Source: Enterococcus canis NBRC 100695 (lineage in GTDB: Bacteria; Bacillota; Bacilli; Lactobacillales; Enterococcaceae). Taken from it: 64,000 nucleotides of DNA. Every line of letters begins with the position of its first letter. The first letter of the stretch is position 1. The notes under the pieces were generated by a model, which saw nothing but the letters and a program-made list of their open reading frames with translations, had not been told where the DNA came from and searched no databases. The stretch lies in contig NZ_BCQJ01000008.1 in the NCBI RefSeq assembly GCF_001544375.1, forward strand, positions 1-64,000. Reading direction: 5' to 3'. Positions 7,929 through 17,381 of the stretch are shown piece after piece. The translations under genes and the position numbers were made by a program.

Positions 7929-9305
7929 TTAAAGGATTGGATAGTGCTTCCCGAGATAGTCCCCTAGCACTGTGCGGATAAATTCTGGAAACAGAAATTC
8001 AATTTTACCGGCAATTTCCAACGTTGGGAAAAAGGGGATAAAGACAAAATGATCAACCGTCACGATTTGGTATTCCGTCTCCGGCTCAATAGGCTGGCCT
8101 AAAAAAGAAGCCTGTTTCGTATAGCGGTTATACTGCATGCCCGTCATGCGGACTTCCCCAAAAATTTTGCCCCGAAAGCCCATACCCTGAATGGGGAACT
8201 TTTTCAAGAAGTTGCGGTTTTTCGAAACTTCTTCTAAAAAGCGCAGCAAATCACGGCCGGACAAGGTAATTCGCACTAGATGCATGGGATGAGGTAAGGC
8301 CTCGTGTAAATCATCATGAGTCACTAGTCCTTGCGGCAAGTCCTTTAAAAAGAGGCCACTATTTAAGATGGCAGCTGACACACCAGCTCTTTCCTGCATC
8401 GCAGCTAAAGCAACTTCAATGGCCGGATGGGGTTGGCTTAAATCAGCACTTAGGACAAAGGGTAAATCGGCTACTTGCTCTTCTTTCAATAAGCGCCGGC
8501 CTTCCGCAAAATAACCCGCAATTTCGGCTTCGTCTTCCTGACAAGTGGGCAATTCAGCGGTGGGAATCACAGCGGCTTTTTTAGTGACGATGCGATGATT
8601 GGCCAGTTCCAAATCGACTTTCCCGATATATTGGCCAAATTTCCCAGCAGCGGCTAAAAGCGTTTGTTCCACAAGTTCCCCTTGCATAAATAAATGATGG
8701 GTGTGGGAGCCTAAGATTACGTCAAATTCTGGATAAACTTTGGCGATTCGCCGGTCTTCCTCAATGCCCAAATGTGACATCAGAACCAAGACATCACACT
8801 TAGGACGCACTCGTTTCACCATCTCTGGTAAAACTTCGTCAGGATAGAGAATGTGCCAGCCATTGGGTTCATAGGTCAAAGGAAAAGGTGCTGTTAAGGC
8901 CAATAAGCCTACTTTGGTGCCGGCTTGCGTTGTCAAAATGCGGTAAGGTCGCGCCCATTGAGGTGGTAGTTCCGTATCCGGGTCCAATAAATTATCTAAT
9001 AAGACGGGGAAATCGGCGTGATCATAGAGATGATTCAGTTCTTCCTTGGAACTGCCGACACCTTCATTATTGCCAATCGTAGCCGCTTGGTAGTGTACCT
9101 CATTCATTAACTGGATATTCGCCTGCCCCTGACTGACTTCCGTCAATGGATGCCAGCGATCAACAAAATCCCCCAAGTCGACGGCAAAAACGGTATGGTC
9201 TGGTGTTTGCCCCTGATGCTGGTCATTCAAGTAGCGCCGAATTTTGGGCCAATTTTCAAAATGTGAATGTAGGTCATTCGTATGTAAAATGGTCAAGGTT
9301 TCCAT
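7929..9305 (-). CDS. yunD: bifunctional metallophosphatase/5'-nucleotidase family protein (YunD-like)
   Basis: A 458-residue calcineurin-like phosphoesterase fused to a 5'-nucleotidase C-terminal domain. Metal ligands are visible in LHTNDLHSHF (residues 7-16), DLGDFVD, GNNEG and LMSHLG...LGSHTHH. The C-terminal half (from about 270) carries the nucleotidase substrate domain (AILNSGLF, LVRITLSGRDL). There is no signal peptide or cell-wall anchor, so it is probably cytoplasmic like B. subtilis YunD, unlike secreted 5'-nucleotidases. The ATG follows AAGGGAGG. It is divergent from ogt. The exact nucleotide substrate is unknown. Confidence 0.9.
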   Translation of the reverse strand: METLTILHTNDLHSHFENWPKIRRYLNDQHQGQTPDHTVFAVDLGDFVDRWHPLTEVSQGQANIQLMNEVHYQAATIGNNEGVGSSKEELNHLYDHADFPVLLDNLLDPDTELPPQWARPYRILTTQAGTKVGLLALTAPFPLTYEPNGWHILYPDEVLPEMVKRVRPKCDVLVLMSHLGIEEDRRIAKVYPEFDVILGSHTHHLFMQGELVEQTLLAAAGKFGQYIGKVDLELANHRIVTKKAAVIPTAELPTCQEDEAEIAGYFAEGRRLLKEEQVADLPFVLSADLSQPHPAIEVALAAMQERAGVSAAILNSGLFLKDLPQGLVTHDDLHEALPHPMHLVRITLSGRDLLRFLEEVSKNRNFLKKFPIQGMGFRGKIFGEVRMTGMQYNRYTKQASFLGQPIEPETEYQIVTVDHFVFIPFFPTLEIAGKIEFLFPEFIRTVLGDYLGKHYPIL

Positions 9306-9384
9306 AAAAATACCTCCCTTATGGAGTTATACTACCATATTTCCAAGGATTCCGTTGTATAATGCTCGTAAGGAGGTTTTTACC

Positions 9385-9846
9385 ATGAAATACACTACCC
9401 CTTTTGGGCCAATCTGGCTCGCAGCTTCAGACAAGGGCATCACAGAAGTCGCTTTTGAACCATTGCCAGAATCTGAAAATAACGTTTTGCTCCAACAAGC
9501 TAGTCGGCAATTGTCAGAATACTTTGCCGGAACGAGAAGGCATTTTGAACTGCCTCTCGACTATCAAGGCACAGCTTTTCAGGAGGCTGCTTGGCAAGGA
9601 CTGCTAACCATTCCTTACGGCACCACTTGGAATTATCAAGAATTAGCCACCGCTATTGGTCGCCCGAAAGCCATTCGGGCTGTTGGTCAAGCCAATCGTC
9701 GCAATCCACTGGCAATTTTGATTCCTTGTCATCGGGTCATTGGTAAAAATGGCAAAATGACGGGCTACGGCGGTCCTAGCGAAGCAGGTCTGCGGTTCAA
9801 AGAGCAGCTATTGGCCTTAGAGCGTCAATCAAGGCAGTCCTCTTAG
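9385..9846 (+). CDS. ogt: methylated-DNA--protein-cysteine methyltransferase
   Basis: A 153-residue O6-alkylguanine-DNA alkyltransferase, a suicide enzyme that moves the alkyl group from guanine to its own cysteine. The active site is IPCHRVIGKNG (Cys near residue 119). The helix-turn-helix with the arginine finger is RAVGQANRRNP, and GYGGPSEAGLRFKE ends the domain. Length fits the short Ogt type without an AdaA region. The ATG at 9385 lies 8 bases after AGGAGG; an in-frame GTG/ATG extension upstream overlaps the yunD promoter region and is rejected. It may be cotranscribed with the small gene at 9882. Confidence 0.93.
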   Translation: MKYTTPFGPIWLAASDKGITEVAFEPLPESENNVLLQQASRQLSEYFAGTRRHFELPLDYQGTAFQEAAWQGLLTIPYGTTWNYQELATAIGRPKAIRAVGQANRRNPLAILIPCHRVIGKNGKMTGYGGPSEAGLRFKEQLLALERQSRQSS

Positions 9847-9881
9847 TTCGTGGTAAACTATCATTAGAAGGAGTGATCAGT

Positions 9882-10166
9882 ATGGCACATACATTACGCA
9901 AAGAATGGGAAAAATTATTTGGGAAAAAACACGATTTAGACAGCTTAAAAACTAGCAAGGTGGACCAAGATGGCCACTTTATCAGTGACGCTGGTATTAA
10001 AACGGAAGTACTAGGGCATCATGATGTCGATAGTTTGAACCGCATGATGACCAGCGACTGGTCGGCTTTTCTAGACGGTAGCGATGTTTTCTCTGAATTA
10101 GATGAACAAGAGCAAAATGAACTGCGTTCTAACGGCCCCGCTTACGACGAATATAATGGTGACTAA
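9882..10166 (+). CDS. conserved hypothetical small acidic protein
   Basis: A 94-residue soluble protein with an acidic C-terminal half (SDVFSELDEQEQNELRS). I do not recognise it. The ATG at 9882 lies 8 bases after AAGGAG; an upstream ATG at 9873 overlaps that SD and is rejected. The N-terminus is basic (LRKEWEKLFGKKH) and the middle contains GHHDVDSLNRMMTSDW. No membrane segment and no cysteine are present. It lies 35 bp after ogt on the same strand and may share its transcript; no functional inference follows. Confidence 0.75.
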   Translation: MAHTLRKEWEKLFGKKHDLDSLKTSKVDQDGHFISDAGIKTEVLGHHDVDSLNRMMTSDWSAFLDGSDVFSELDEQEQNELRSNGPAYDEYNGD

Positions 10167-10167
10167 A

Positions 10168-10319
10168 TAACGACGTTGGAAACAGAAGCGTCTAACTCCG
10201 AGACCAGGTAGGTACTTTTCATCATCAATTCTGTCGGAGGATGCTAGTTCTGCTTAGCAAATCTTAGCAGTAACTGTATGCGTATAGCTGTTGTTTCTAC
10301 TTCCACCGTTTATTTGGAT
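10168..10319. repeat. possible degenerate inverted repeat element
   Basis: The ends of this gap (GTTGGAAACAGAAGC near 10174 and, inverted, GGTGGAAGTAGAAAC near 10307) match at about 11 of 15 positions. The interior has no ORF. The layout resembles the short palindromic intergenic repeats common in Lactobacillales, but only one copy is visible here. Confidence 0.3.
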
Positions 10320-10320
10320 A

Positions 10321-10369
10321 AAAAGAATCTGAGACATAACTTTTTGAGTTATGTCTCAGATTCTTTTTT
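10321..10369. terminator. bidirectional terminator ending the his operon and the ogt unit
   Basis: A perfect 21-bp stem (10321-10341 and 10347-10367, core AATCTGAGACATAACT) has A and T runs at its ends. It lies directly after hisE on one side and after the small gene at 9882 on the other. Confidence 0.93.
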
Positions 10370-10685
10370 AGAGCTCTTCAATTGGTTTACGCTCAGCGGT
10401 TTTACTGATTTTCCCTTCGCGCTGACCTAATTCCGCTTCGATTTGTTCTAGGCTAACACCTTGCTCCACCAATAGCACGAGGACATGGTAAAAGAGGTCG
10501 GCGGTTTCATAAATCAGTTCTTCCTGATTATTTTTAGCCGCAATGATGACTTCCGTAGCTTCTTCGCCAACCTTCTTTAAAATTTTATCCAGTCCTTTGT
10601 CAAAGAGATAGTTGGTATATGAGCCTGCTTTAGGCACCTCTTTACGGTCCTTGATTTCTTGATAAAGTTCCTTTAACTTATCCAT
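10368..10685 (-). CDS. hisE: phosphoribosyl-ATP diphosphatase
   Basis: A 105-residue enzyme for the second step of histidine synthesis, hydrolysing PR-ATP to PR-AMP and pyrophosphate. The MazG-like all-alpha fold is shown by [15 protein letters not shown] and [13 protein letters not shown], which hold the acidic Mg-binding residues. It is the last gene of the his operon, overlapping hisI by 8 bp, and is followed directly by a strong terminator. HisE is separate from HisI here, unlike the fused HisIE of enteric bacteria. Confidence 0.95.
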   Translation of the reverse strand: MDKLKELYQEIKDRKEVPKAGSYTNYLFDKGLDKILKKVGEEATEVIIAAKNNQEELIYETADLFYHVLVLLVEQGVSLEQIEAELGQREGKISKTAERKPIEEL

Positions 10686-11004
10686 TACGCTTTCCCTCCT
10701 GAATGGTTTGAAAGAAACAACTATGGGCTCCTGTGTGACAAGCGGGTCCGGTTTGCTCCACCGTGATCAACAGGGTATCAGCATCACAGTCCGCCACGAT
10801 TTGCTGCACTTTTTGAATATGTCCACTAGTCGCGCCTTTGTGCCATAAGGCCTGTCTTGAGCGGGAATAGAACCACGTTTGTCCTGTTTCAAGAGTCTTT
10901 TGATAGCTTTCCTCATTCATGTAGGCCAACATCAGCACTTCCTTGGTCCCTGCTTCCACAATGATCGCCGGTACTAAGCCTTTTGAAAAATCAATCGTGG
11001 TCAT
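10678..11004 (-). CDS. hisI: phosphoribosyl-AMP cyclohydrolase
   Basis: A 108-residue zinc enzyme that opens the adenine ring of PR-AMP. The motifs [27 protein letters not shown] (Mg site) and [13 protein letters not shown] (Zn cysteine/histidine) are intact. The length is that of the standalone form. It overlaps hisF by 4 bp (ATGA type), with its SD GAGGTGG inside the hisF end, and overlaps hisE by 8 bp. Confidence 0.95.
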   Translation of the reverse strand: MTTIDFSKGLVPAIIVEAGTKEVLMLAYMNEESYQKTLETGQTWFYSRSRQALWHKGATSGHIQKVQQIVADCDADTLLITVEQTGPACHTGAHSCFFQTIQEGKRNG

Positions 11005-11753
11005 CGTACCACCTCCCCTTGCGCTTTCAATACCTTCTTCACCTCAGGAATCGTGACTTCCCCATAATGAAAAATACTGGCAGCCAAAGCCGCCGTTGCG
11101 GTTGTTTCTTTAAAAACGTCCGCAATATCTTGCGCTTTACCACAACCACCGCTAGCAATCACCGGAATTGAAACCGCCTCACATACCGCTTTCGTCAAAG
11201 GCAGGTCATAGCCGGCTTTGGTCCCGTCCGCGTCCATACTAGTTAAGAGAATCTCGCCAGCGCCTAATGCGGCGGCTTCAGTTGCCCAGCTAACGACTTC
11301 CCGGCCCGTGTCACTCCGGCCACCATGGGTAAAGACATGCCACTCATTCCCAACTTTTTTCGCATCAATGGCAACCACGATACACTGACTACCAAACTTT
11401 TCAGCACCTTGGCGAATCAAAGTTGGCTCTGCCAAAGCGGCGGAATTTAAGGAAATTTTATCTGCCCCCGAACGTAGTAAGGCTTGCATATCCGCCACTG
11501 AGCGAATACCGCCCCCCACCGTCAAGGGAATAAACACCTCGGCTGCTGTTTTAGCCACGGTTTCCAATAAAATAGCCCGCTGGTCGCTAGTCGCGGTAAT
11601 ATCTAAAAAGACTAATTCATCAGCCCCTTGCTGATCGTAGGCTCGGGCCACGGCCACTGGATCGCCGACTTCTTTTAAATCAACAAATTTAACGCCTTTC
11701 ACGACCCGACCATCTTTCACATCTAAACAAGGAATGATCCGTTTAGCTAACAT
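11001..11753 (-). CDS. hisF: imidazole glycerol phosphate synthase, cyclase subunit
   Basis: A 250-residue TIM barrel that closes the imidazole ring using ammonia from His[16 protein letters not shown] carries the first catalytic Asp and VVAIDAKK the second; LTVGGGIRS and IASGGCGK bind the phosphates. Start choice: the GTG at 11768 overlaps the SD (GAGGTGG), so the ATG at 11753 (MLAKRI), 6 bases after it, is used. It overlaps hisA by 11 bp. Its partner HisH is encoded two genes upstream. Confidence 0.96.
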   Translation of the reverse strand: MLAKRIIPCLDVKDGRVVKGVKFVDLKEVGDPVAVARAYDQQGADELVFLDITATSDQRAILLETVAKTAAEVFIPLTVGGGIRSVADMQALLRSGADKISLNSAALAEPTLIRQGAEKFGSQCIVVAIDAKKVGNEWHVFTHGGRSDTGREVVSWATEAAALGAGEILLTSMDADGTKAGYDLPLTKAVCEAVSIPVIASGGCGKAQDIADVFKETTATAALAASIFHYGEVTIPEVKKVLKAQGEVVR

Positions 11754-12465
11754 TTTGCGCCACCTCACTTAATTCTGCCAGAGTTACAGCGCCTTCATAA
11801 TAGGCCTTGCCTACAATAGCACCATCTAGGCCGGCTTGCGCCAAAGCCATTAAATCAGATTTGCCGCTAACCCCACCTGAAGCAATCAAGCGCGTATGCG
11901 GCAAGACTTGCCGTAACGCACGGTAATGAGCCAAATTAGGACCTGTCAATGTGCCGTCTCGACTGATATCAGTGTAAATAATGGTAGCTACCCCAAGCTT
12001 GACCACTTCCGCAGCAAAAGCTAAGTAATCCTGATCACTCACCTCTAGCCAACCGCTAACCGCGACTTTTCCAGCTTTAGCATCAATCCCCACGGCGATT
12101 TTTTCGCCATAGCGCGCTAAAGCAGTTTTCAAAAAGACCGGGTCTTTTACAGCTGCTGAACCAATAATCAAGCGGTCGATACCGGCTGCTAAGTATTCTT
12201 CGATTTGCGTTAATGTCCGAATACCGCCCCCCACTTGAATCTGACTGTTTGTTTTCAGCTTGATCGCCTTGATCAAATCGGCATTGATTGCCTTGCCTGC
12301 TAAAGCTCCCTCTAAATCAACAATGTGTAACCACGGTAACTGCTGGGCAAACAGCTCGGCTTGCGCCACTGGATCTGGGTTAACCACCGTTTTTTGGGCA
12401 AAATCGCCTTGGACTAAACGGACGGCTTGTCCTTCCTTCAAGTCGATTGCTGGATAAATCATCAT
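11743..12465 (-). CDS. hisA: ProFAR isomerase (phosphoribosylformimino-5-aminoimidazole carboxamide ribotide isomerase)
   Basis: A 240-residue TIM-barrel isomerase acting before HisHF. Catalytic Asp residues are in [14 protein letters not shown] and [15 protein letters not shown]; phosphate sites are QVGGGIRT and IASGGVSG. The length is standard. It starts within the 3' end of hisH (4-bp overlap). A second ATG three bases later (12462) is an equally possible start. The neighbouring paralogue hisF has the same barrel and is told apart by its motifs. Confidence 0.95.
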   Translation of the reverse strand: MMIYPAIDLKEGQAVRLVQGDFAQKTVVNPDPVAQAELFAQQLPWLHIVDLEGALAGKAINADLIKAIKLKTNSQIQVGGGIRTLTQIEEYLAAGIDRLIIGSAAVKDPVFLKTALARYGEKIAVGIDAKAGKVAVSGWLEVSDQDYLAFAAEVVKLGVATIIYTDISRDGTLTGPNLAHYRALRQVLPHTRLIASGGVSGKSDLMALAQAGLDGAIVGKAYYEGAVTLAELSEVAQNVS

Positions 12466-13067
12466 GCTACCACCACCTTTTTAAAACGTTCTAGGAGCGC
12501 CAAGCCAGCCGGCCCACTTTTTTCTGGGTGGAATTGAACGCCGTAAACTTGTCCTTGAGAAATCATGGCGGGCAGTTTGATGGAATACTGGGTTAAGGCA
12601 TCAATGGCGTCAGGGTCACAATCCGTGTAGTAGGAGTGAACAAAGTAGACATATTCTTCATTGATGGTCGCCGTCAAAGGCGTATCTTTCGTCACCAATA
12701 ATTGGTTCCAGCCCATGTGAGGTACTGGCATCGTTTTTTCTGCAGGGATGCGTTCACAGATTCCCTCAATCAGGCCTAGGCCTTCAGTAAAGCCATATTC
12801 CATGCTGCCTTCTAACAATAACTGCATGCCTAGACAGACACCTAGAAGTGGCGTCTGTTGGGCCGCTTCTTGAATGACAGGTACTAGCTTACGAGCCTTC
12901 AGCTCAGCCATCGCTTGACCAAACGCGCCGACTCCCGGCAAAATCAGACCCTCTGCCTGTAAGATTTCTGCTGGATCAGCCGAGACTTGACTCTCTAAGC
13001 CAATATATTTCAAGGCCTTTTGGACATTCCATGTATTGCCCGCACCGTAATCAATGATTGTAATCAT
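12462..13067 (-). CDS. hisH: imidazole glycerol phosphate synthase, glutamine amidotransferase subunit
   Basis: A 201-residue class I glutaminase that supplies ammonia to HisF. The nucleophile Cys is in [10 protein letters not shown] (near residue 79), and the His-Glu pair is in VQFHPEKSG near the C-terminus; the oxyanion strand is ILPGVGAFG. It overlaps hisB and hisA by 4 bp each, so the four middle enzymes are made in step. Confidence 0.96.
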   Translation of the reverse strand: MITIIDYGAGNTWNVQKALKYIGLESQVSADPAEILQAEGLILPGVGAFGQAMAELKARKLVPVIQEAAQQTPLLGVCLGMQLLLEGSMEYGFTEGLGLIEGICERIPAEKTMPVPHMGWNQLLVTKDTPLTATINEEYVYFVHSYYTDCDPDAIDALTQYSIKLPAMISQGQVYGVQFHPEKSGPAGLALLERFKKVVVA

Positions 13068-13651
13068 GCTAAGGTCCCCTTTGTTGAATTGATGCCCTTG
13101 ATTTCAGGGTTGAAGGTCACCGCTTCCCGCAAGGCCCGACCCGTCGCTTTGAACAAGGCTTCAATTTTGTGGTGGGTATTTTTGCCATAGAGCACTGCCA
13201 AATGCAGATTCATCTGCGCATTGAAGGCCAAGGCTTGGAAAAATTCTTCCGTTAATTCCGTATCGAATAAGCCTAATTTAGGATTATCAAAGGTAGCGTC
13301 AAAAACGAGATAGGCGCGTCCGCTCAAATCCAACACGGCCCGGCCTAATGCCTCATCCATCGGTACAAAGCTAGTCCCGTAACGGTTGATACCGGCTTTA
13401 TCACCTAACGCTATCTTTAGACATTGGCCTAAAACAATGCCCACATCTTCCACCGTGTGATGGGCATCAACTGCTAAATCGCCTTCGACTTTCACGATTA
13501 ATGAAAAACGACCATGACGAGCTAGTAGGGTCAACATATGGTCAAAAAAGCCAACTCCCGTTTCAATTTGGACTGGTTCCTGTTGTTCCAAGTCCAAGGC
13601 TAACTGAATCTTGGTTTCCGCAGTTTCGCGGGTTTGTTGTGCTGCTCTCAT
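13064..13651 (-). CDS. hisB: imidazoleglycerol-phosphate dehydratase
   Basis: A 195-residue monofunctional dehydratase. Manganese-binding repeats are visible as [34 protein letters not shown] and [18 protein letters not shown]. The histidinol-phosphatase domain found in enteric HisB is absent, and no separate phosphatase (HisJ/HisN) gene is present in the operon. The ATG follows AAGGAGGAAG. It overlaps hisD and hisH by 4 bp. Confidence 0.96.
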   Translation of the reverse strand: MRAAQQTRETAETKIQLALDLEQQEPVQIETGVGFFDHMLTLLARHGRFSLIVKVEGDLAVDAHHTVEDVGIVLGQCLKIALGDKAGINRYGTSFVPMDEALGRAVLDLSGRAYLVFDATFDNPKLGLFDTELTEEFFQALAFNAQMNLHLAVLYGKNTHHKIEALFKATGRALREAVTFNPEIKGINSTKGTLA

Positions 13652-14931
13652 TTGGTTTCTTCCTCCTTAAAGCGGATTTCTACGGCACGGGCATGGGCTT
13701 CTAGTCCTTCTTTACGAGCTAAAGTCGCAATCGCGGCTTGATCCTCAGCCAGAGCCTCTTTAGTATAATAAGTATACTGCGTACGCTTGACAAAATCATA
13801 GACACCTAGAGGAGACGAAAATTTAGCCGTGCCACTAGTCGGCAAGACGTGATTGGTCCCTGCATAATAATCACCCACAGGTTCAGAAGCGTAATCTCCT
13901 AGAAAAACAGAACCCGCATTTTTGACTTTTTGCAAGTACTGCAAAGGATCTGGCATTTGGATTTCTAAATGCTCAGGCGCCAGCTCGTTCATCACGGTAA
14001 ACATGTCAGTCTGAGTTGGCACGACAATTACTAAGCTTTGTTCCTGCCAAGCTGCCGCAGCGATGTCTTTACGCGGCAAAGTCGGCAATTGTGCGGTCAC
14101 CGCAGTGACCACTGCTTCGGCCAATTCTTGATCATCTGTCACCAGTATCGCCCGGGCCAAGCGGTCATGCTCGGCTTGTGACAATAGGTCGGCGGCGAGA
14201 TAGTCTGGTTTAGCTCCGGTAGTGGCTAAAATGCCAATTTCCGAAGGGCCGGCGATCATATCAATGCCAACTTGACCAAAGACTAATTTTTTTGCCGTGG
14301 CGACAAAGACATTGCCTGGACCGACGATTTTGGCAACTCGGGGAATACTCTCTGTCCCATAAGCCAGAGCGGCGATTGCTTGGGCCCCTCCCACTTGAAA
14401 GACCCGATCTACGCCGGCAATTTTAGCAGCCGCCAAAATCACATCGGGAACGCCTGCGGTACCAGGTGGCGTGACCATTACGATTTCCTCAACCCCAGCA
14501 AGTTTTGCTGGCAGTACATTCATCAAAACCGAAGACGGATAAGCTGCCGTTCCCCCTGGCACATAAATGCCAACACGGGCTAGCGGCTGAACCAACTGCC
14601 CTCTAAGCACCCCCGCACGGGCCGTATCCAAAAAGCCATCTTCTATTTGGTGACGGTGATAGCTTAAAATATTTTCTTTAGCAGCTTCTAAGGCGGCAAT
14701 CACTTCTGGTTCAACACGCTCATAAGCTGCCGTTAATTGATCCGTCACTTCTAATTGCGTCAACTCTAAACCATCAAATTCGGCGCTATAGGTGAAGAGT
14801 GCCGCATCCCCTAACTGGCGCACCTGCTGGATAATTCCTCGCACCTGGGTTTCAATCGTTAAATCTTCACTGGTTTCCCTTCTTGCTAGCTGCGGTAAAA
14901 TCTCGACCGCCGTCCCTTTTATGATATTCAT
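13648..14931 (-). CDS. hisD: histidinol dehydrogenase
   Basis: A 427-residue NAD-dependent zinc enzyme that oxidises histidinol twice to histidine. Typical blocks are [53 protein letters not shown] (catalytic Glu-His) and ELAPEHLEI; zinc ligands lie in the last two and in [12 protein letters not shown]. The length is standard. It overlaps hisG and hisB by 4 bp. Confidence 0.97.
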   Translation of the reverse strand: MNIIKGTAVEILPQLARRETSEDLTIETQVRGIIQQVRQLGDAALFTYSAEFDGLELTQLEVTDQLTAAYERVEPEVIAALEAAKENILSYHRHQIEDGFLDTARAGVLRGQLVQPLARVGIYVPGGTAAYPSSVLMNVLPAKLAGVEEIVMVTPPGTAGVPDVILAAAKIAGVDRVFQVGGAQAIAALAYGTESIPRVAKIVGPGNVFVATAKKLVFGQVGIDMIAGPSEIGILATTGAKPDYLAADLLSQAEHDRLARAILVTDDQELAEAVVTAVTAQLPTLPRKDIAAAAWQEQSLVIVVPTQTDMFTVMNELAPEHLEIQMPDPLQYLQKVKNAGSVFLGDYASEPVGDYYAGTNHVLPTSGTAKFSSPLGVYDFVKRTQYTYYTKEALAEDQAAIATLARKEGLEAHARAVEIRFKEEETK

Positions 14932-15551
14932 AGTGTTCCCTCCAATCGCTTCACTAACGGTAAAATACGTTCCCGCTCGCGTTTCAATGATGCTTTATTG
15001 GCAATCAACCGTGCTGAAATCGGACAAATCTCTTCAAAAATTTGCAAGCCATTTTCTTTCAATGTCGTGCCAGTCTCAACGATATCCACAATCGCATCAG
15101 CTAACCCTAAAACTGGCGCAATTTCGACACTGCCTTCAATTTTTATAATGGCAACATCTTCCCCTTTTTGGGCAAAATAATTAGCGGTCACCGTTGGGTA
15201 TTTCGTTGCGATTACTTTGCGTTTGTAATCATCCGGCTGATAATCCGGCGTAGAAGCAACGGCAAAGCGACAACGGCCAATTCCCAAATCCAGCAACTCG
15301 TGGTAGCCAAAGGGATGCTCCAATAGCACGTCCTTGCCCACCACCCCTAAATCAGCTACACCGTGACGCACATAGGTGGTGACGTCGGGTGCTTTCACTA
15401 ACAAGACTTCCAAGGTTTGGTCGGGACTTGTGAAAATCAAGCGTCGCTGTTTGTCGGCCATAAAACTCATGTCATAGCCGCAAGCTGTAAAAAGAGCGAT
15501 TGTTTGCTGCTCCAAGCGCCCCTTGGTCATTGCAATCACTAAAGGTTTCAT
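14928..15551 (-). CDS. hisG: ATP phosphoribosyltransferase, short form
   Basis: A 207-residue catalytic subunit that couples ATP and PRPP in the first step. It is the short HisG-S form: it has the [15 protein letters not shown] start and the PRPP loop [16 protein letters not shown], but lacks the C-terminal ACT-like regulatory domain, so it needs HisZ, encoded just upstream, for activity and feedback control. Start choice: the ATG at 15551 follows AGGTGACGA and overlaps hisZ by 4 bp; an in-frame extension to 15593 lies inside hisZ and is rejected. Confidence 0.96.
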   Translation of the reverse strand: MKPLVIAMTKGRLEQQTIALFTACGYDMSFMADKQRRLIFTSPDQTLEVLLVKAPDVTTYVRHGVADLGVVGKDVLLEHPFGYHELLDLGIGRCRFAVASTPDYQPDDYKRKVIATKYPTVTANYFAQKGEDVAIIKIEGSVEIAPVLGLADAIVDIVETGTTLKENGLQIFEEICPISARLIANKASLKRERERILPLVKRLEGTL

Positions 15552-16720
15552 TTCGTCACCTGCCATTTCGTTAAAACTGCTGCCACTTGCCAAACCTCTT
15601 CATAATGCCAGGCTGCCGCGTAAGCTTTAGCAGCCGCAATATCTTCAAAAAGCGATAATTGACTGTTGGGCGTTGCCTGCTGTAATGCTTCCGCTTGCTG
15701 CCAAAAAGCCAACTCGCTGTGAATCAAAATCTTTTTTTGCGGCAGCTGATAAAAATTACCAGTTCGATACTGCCATTCTACTAAAGAATCGAGATTCAAG
15801 GCTAGCCCCACCGCCGCTACCGGCGCCCCACCAAACTCTTCCAGTAAATGATCATAACGACCACCTTGAAAAATCGTTTCCGGTACTTGATCCGCATAGC
15901 CGTTAAACAAAATTCCCGTGTAATACCGCATTGCTGGTACCAAGCCCAAGTCCACCGTCAAAGTCAAATCTTCCTGAGGAGTCAATAACGTCACCAAGGT
16001 TTGCAGCTCTTGAAAAGCCTTCTTTAGCTGTGAAGTCGGCGGTACCAAAGTCAGTGCCTTAGTTAAAATCTGCTCAGCCGGGCCAAATAATTCCGGTAAG
16101 GCGCGTAAAAACGGCTGCCAAGCCAGCGGTTGGTTCTCAGCAAAAGCCGCAAAACCACTAAAGCTTTTGTTTAACAACTCTTCGCGAAAGATTACTTCCT
16201 GTCGCTGGTCCAACTCTAATTCTTGGATCAACGTCCCATATATTTTGGCGTGACCTAACTCTAAATGCCAATCATTGATTTGCAACTGCTGGGTTACTTG
16301 GAGGGCCATTTGAATAGCCTCCAATTCCGCCTTAAGGGAAGGAAAGCCTAGTAATTCGACACCAGCTTGCAGCCGCTCATTAGGTAACCCCATGCCTTCT
16401 TGATATTTACGAAAAACCTTGCCACTATAAGAAAGTTTCAGAGGTAGCTGAACACCCGTAGTTGCTACTACACGCCCCACTGGTAAAGTCATGTCGGGAC
16501 GCAAAGTCACTAACTGTTCCCCTTCAAAAAAACGATAGTGGACTGCTTCGGCAGCACCTTTTTGAAACATTTCGTCGTACTCCAGTACCGGCGTTTCAAT
16601 GCGCTGGTAGCCTCGCTTTTCTAGCAGCTGATTAATATTTTTTTCTAATTCATAGGTTCCAGCTGCTTCACGAAACAGCTTATCCTTCATGCCCTCGGGT
16701 AAACGTCGACGCCAATCCAT
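15548..16720 (-). CDS. hisZ: ATP phosphoribosyltransferase regulatory subunit
   Basis: A 390-residue paralogue of histidyl-tRNA synthetase that forms the hetero-octameric enzyme with HisG-S. Class II synthetase-like motifs are visible ([36 protein letters not shown]), while the anticodon-binding domain is missing. It is the first gene of the operon, with SD AGGAGAGGG, placed just after the T-box terminator. It is not a real HisRS: length and lack of the C-terminal domain rule that out. Confidence 0.95.
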   Translation of the reverse strand: MDWRRRLPEGMKDKLFREAAGTYELEKNINQLLEKRGYQRIETPVLEYDEMFQKGAAEAVHYRFFEGEQLVTLRPDMTLPVGRVVATTGVQLPLKLSYSGKVFRKYQEGMGLPNERLQAGVELLGFPSLKAELEAIQMALQVTQQLQINDWHLELGHAKIYGTLIQELELDQRQEVIFREELLNKSFSGFAAFAENQPLAWQPFLRALPELFGPAEQILTKALTLVPPTSQLKKAFQELQTLVTLLTPQEDLTLTVDLGLVPAMRYYTGILFNGYADQVPETIFQGGRYDHLLEEFGGAPVAAVGLALNLDSLVEWQYRTGNFYQLPQKKILIHSELAFWQQAEALQQATPNSQLSLFEDIAAAKAYAAAWHYEEVWQVAAVLTKWQVTK

Positions 16721-16740
16721 TTTGACCCTCTCCTTTATAC

Positions 16741-17008
16741 AAAAAAAGCCCTCTCAGCTTTACGCCAAGAGGGCAAGTAACAACTCGCGGTCCCACCTCA
16801 ATACTGTACTTTTTCACAAAAGCACACTCCATTAGTCTATGACTAGAGGGATAACGGGCCGCCGGTTTTTCCTACTGGATTCAGAAACGCAACTCACGGA
16901 TGTGTTCTGACAAATGCTTCTGCTCTTTCACAGCTACCAAGAGCTCTCTTAAAGAAGGGGATCTGTCCTACTTGTTCCGGTCTTTGTTTTTGACTCATTT
17001 GATTTTGT
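16741..17008 (-). promoter_or_regulatory. T-box leader (histidine) of the his operon
   Basis: On the minus strand the leader holds the T-box core AGGTGGGACCGCGAG (16784-16798), an intrinsic terminator (GCCCTCT pairing with AGAGGGC, 16748-16774, then seven T), and a Stem I region. There the triplet CAC (16902-16904, context AGAA-CAC-ATC) is the likely specifier, matching tRNA-His. Uncharged tRNA-His would stabilise the antiterminator and allow transcription of hisZ onward. The core and terminator are seen directly; the specifier is inferred by position. Confidence 0.93.
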
Positions 17009-17011
17009 GTT

Positions 17012-17041
17012 ACTGTACCATACCTTACTAAGCTTGGTCAA
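17012..17041 (-). promoter_or_regulatory. promoter of the his operon T-box transcript
   Basis: TTGACC (17036-17041) and TACAGT (17012-17017) are separated by 18 bp, placing the transcription start near 17005, just before the T-box Stem I. Confidence 0.7.
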
Positions 17042-17381
17042 GAAATTTTTCTCAATTTACGTATTTTTATTCTTAACTATACCGTCATGGCAGATTTTTA
17101 ATTGTAACTTTAGTTAATAAATCGACTTTATGATGTATAAAAATTTAAATAAATTGAGGCGGAAGTGGTTATTCGGATGGGCAGAGGCTGGGATCTAACT
17201 TTTTGGGTGATACCTCACACTCGATAGCCGCAACTAAGCCTACAGTTAAATAGAGATTCGCAAAAAGTACAATGATGTTCGTTACACTTAACGGGCTAGC
17301 TTTAATAATCACCGCAAATAGTCAAAAAGCCTAGAATCTGATACACTATGAATGAATTGTATTTTGAAAGGAATGACAGGC
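17042..17381. other. intergenic region between the his operon and mntR
   Basis: No ORF of note. A stretch near 17185-17215 (AGAGGCTGGGATCTAACTTT) resembles one arm of the GAGGCTGGGACATAAC hairpin repeats frequent between Lactobacillales genes, but the second arm is not intact. A TACACT at 17343 is a possible -10 of mntR. No clear operator was recognised. Confidence 0.4.

Noticed and set aside
15548-16720. hisZ read as a second histidyl-tRNA synthetase
   Set aside because: The anticodon-binding domain is absent and it is coupled to a short HisG, the hallmark of HisZ.
17185-17215. A full hairpin repeat or terminator before mntR
   Set aside because: Only one arm of the GAGGCTGGGA-type repeat is recognisable; the other does not pair.
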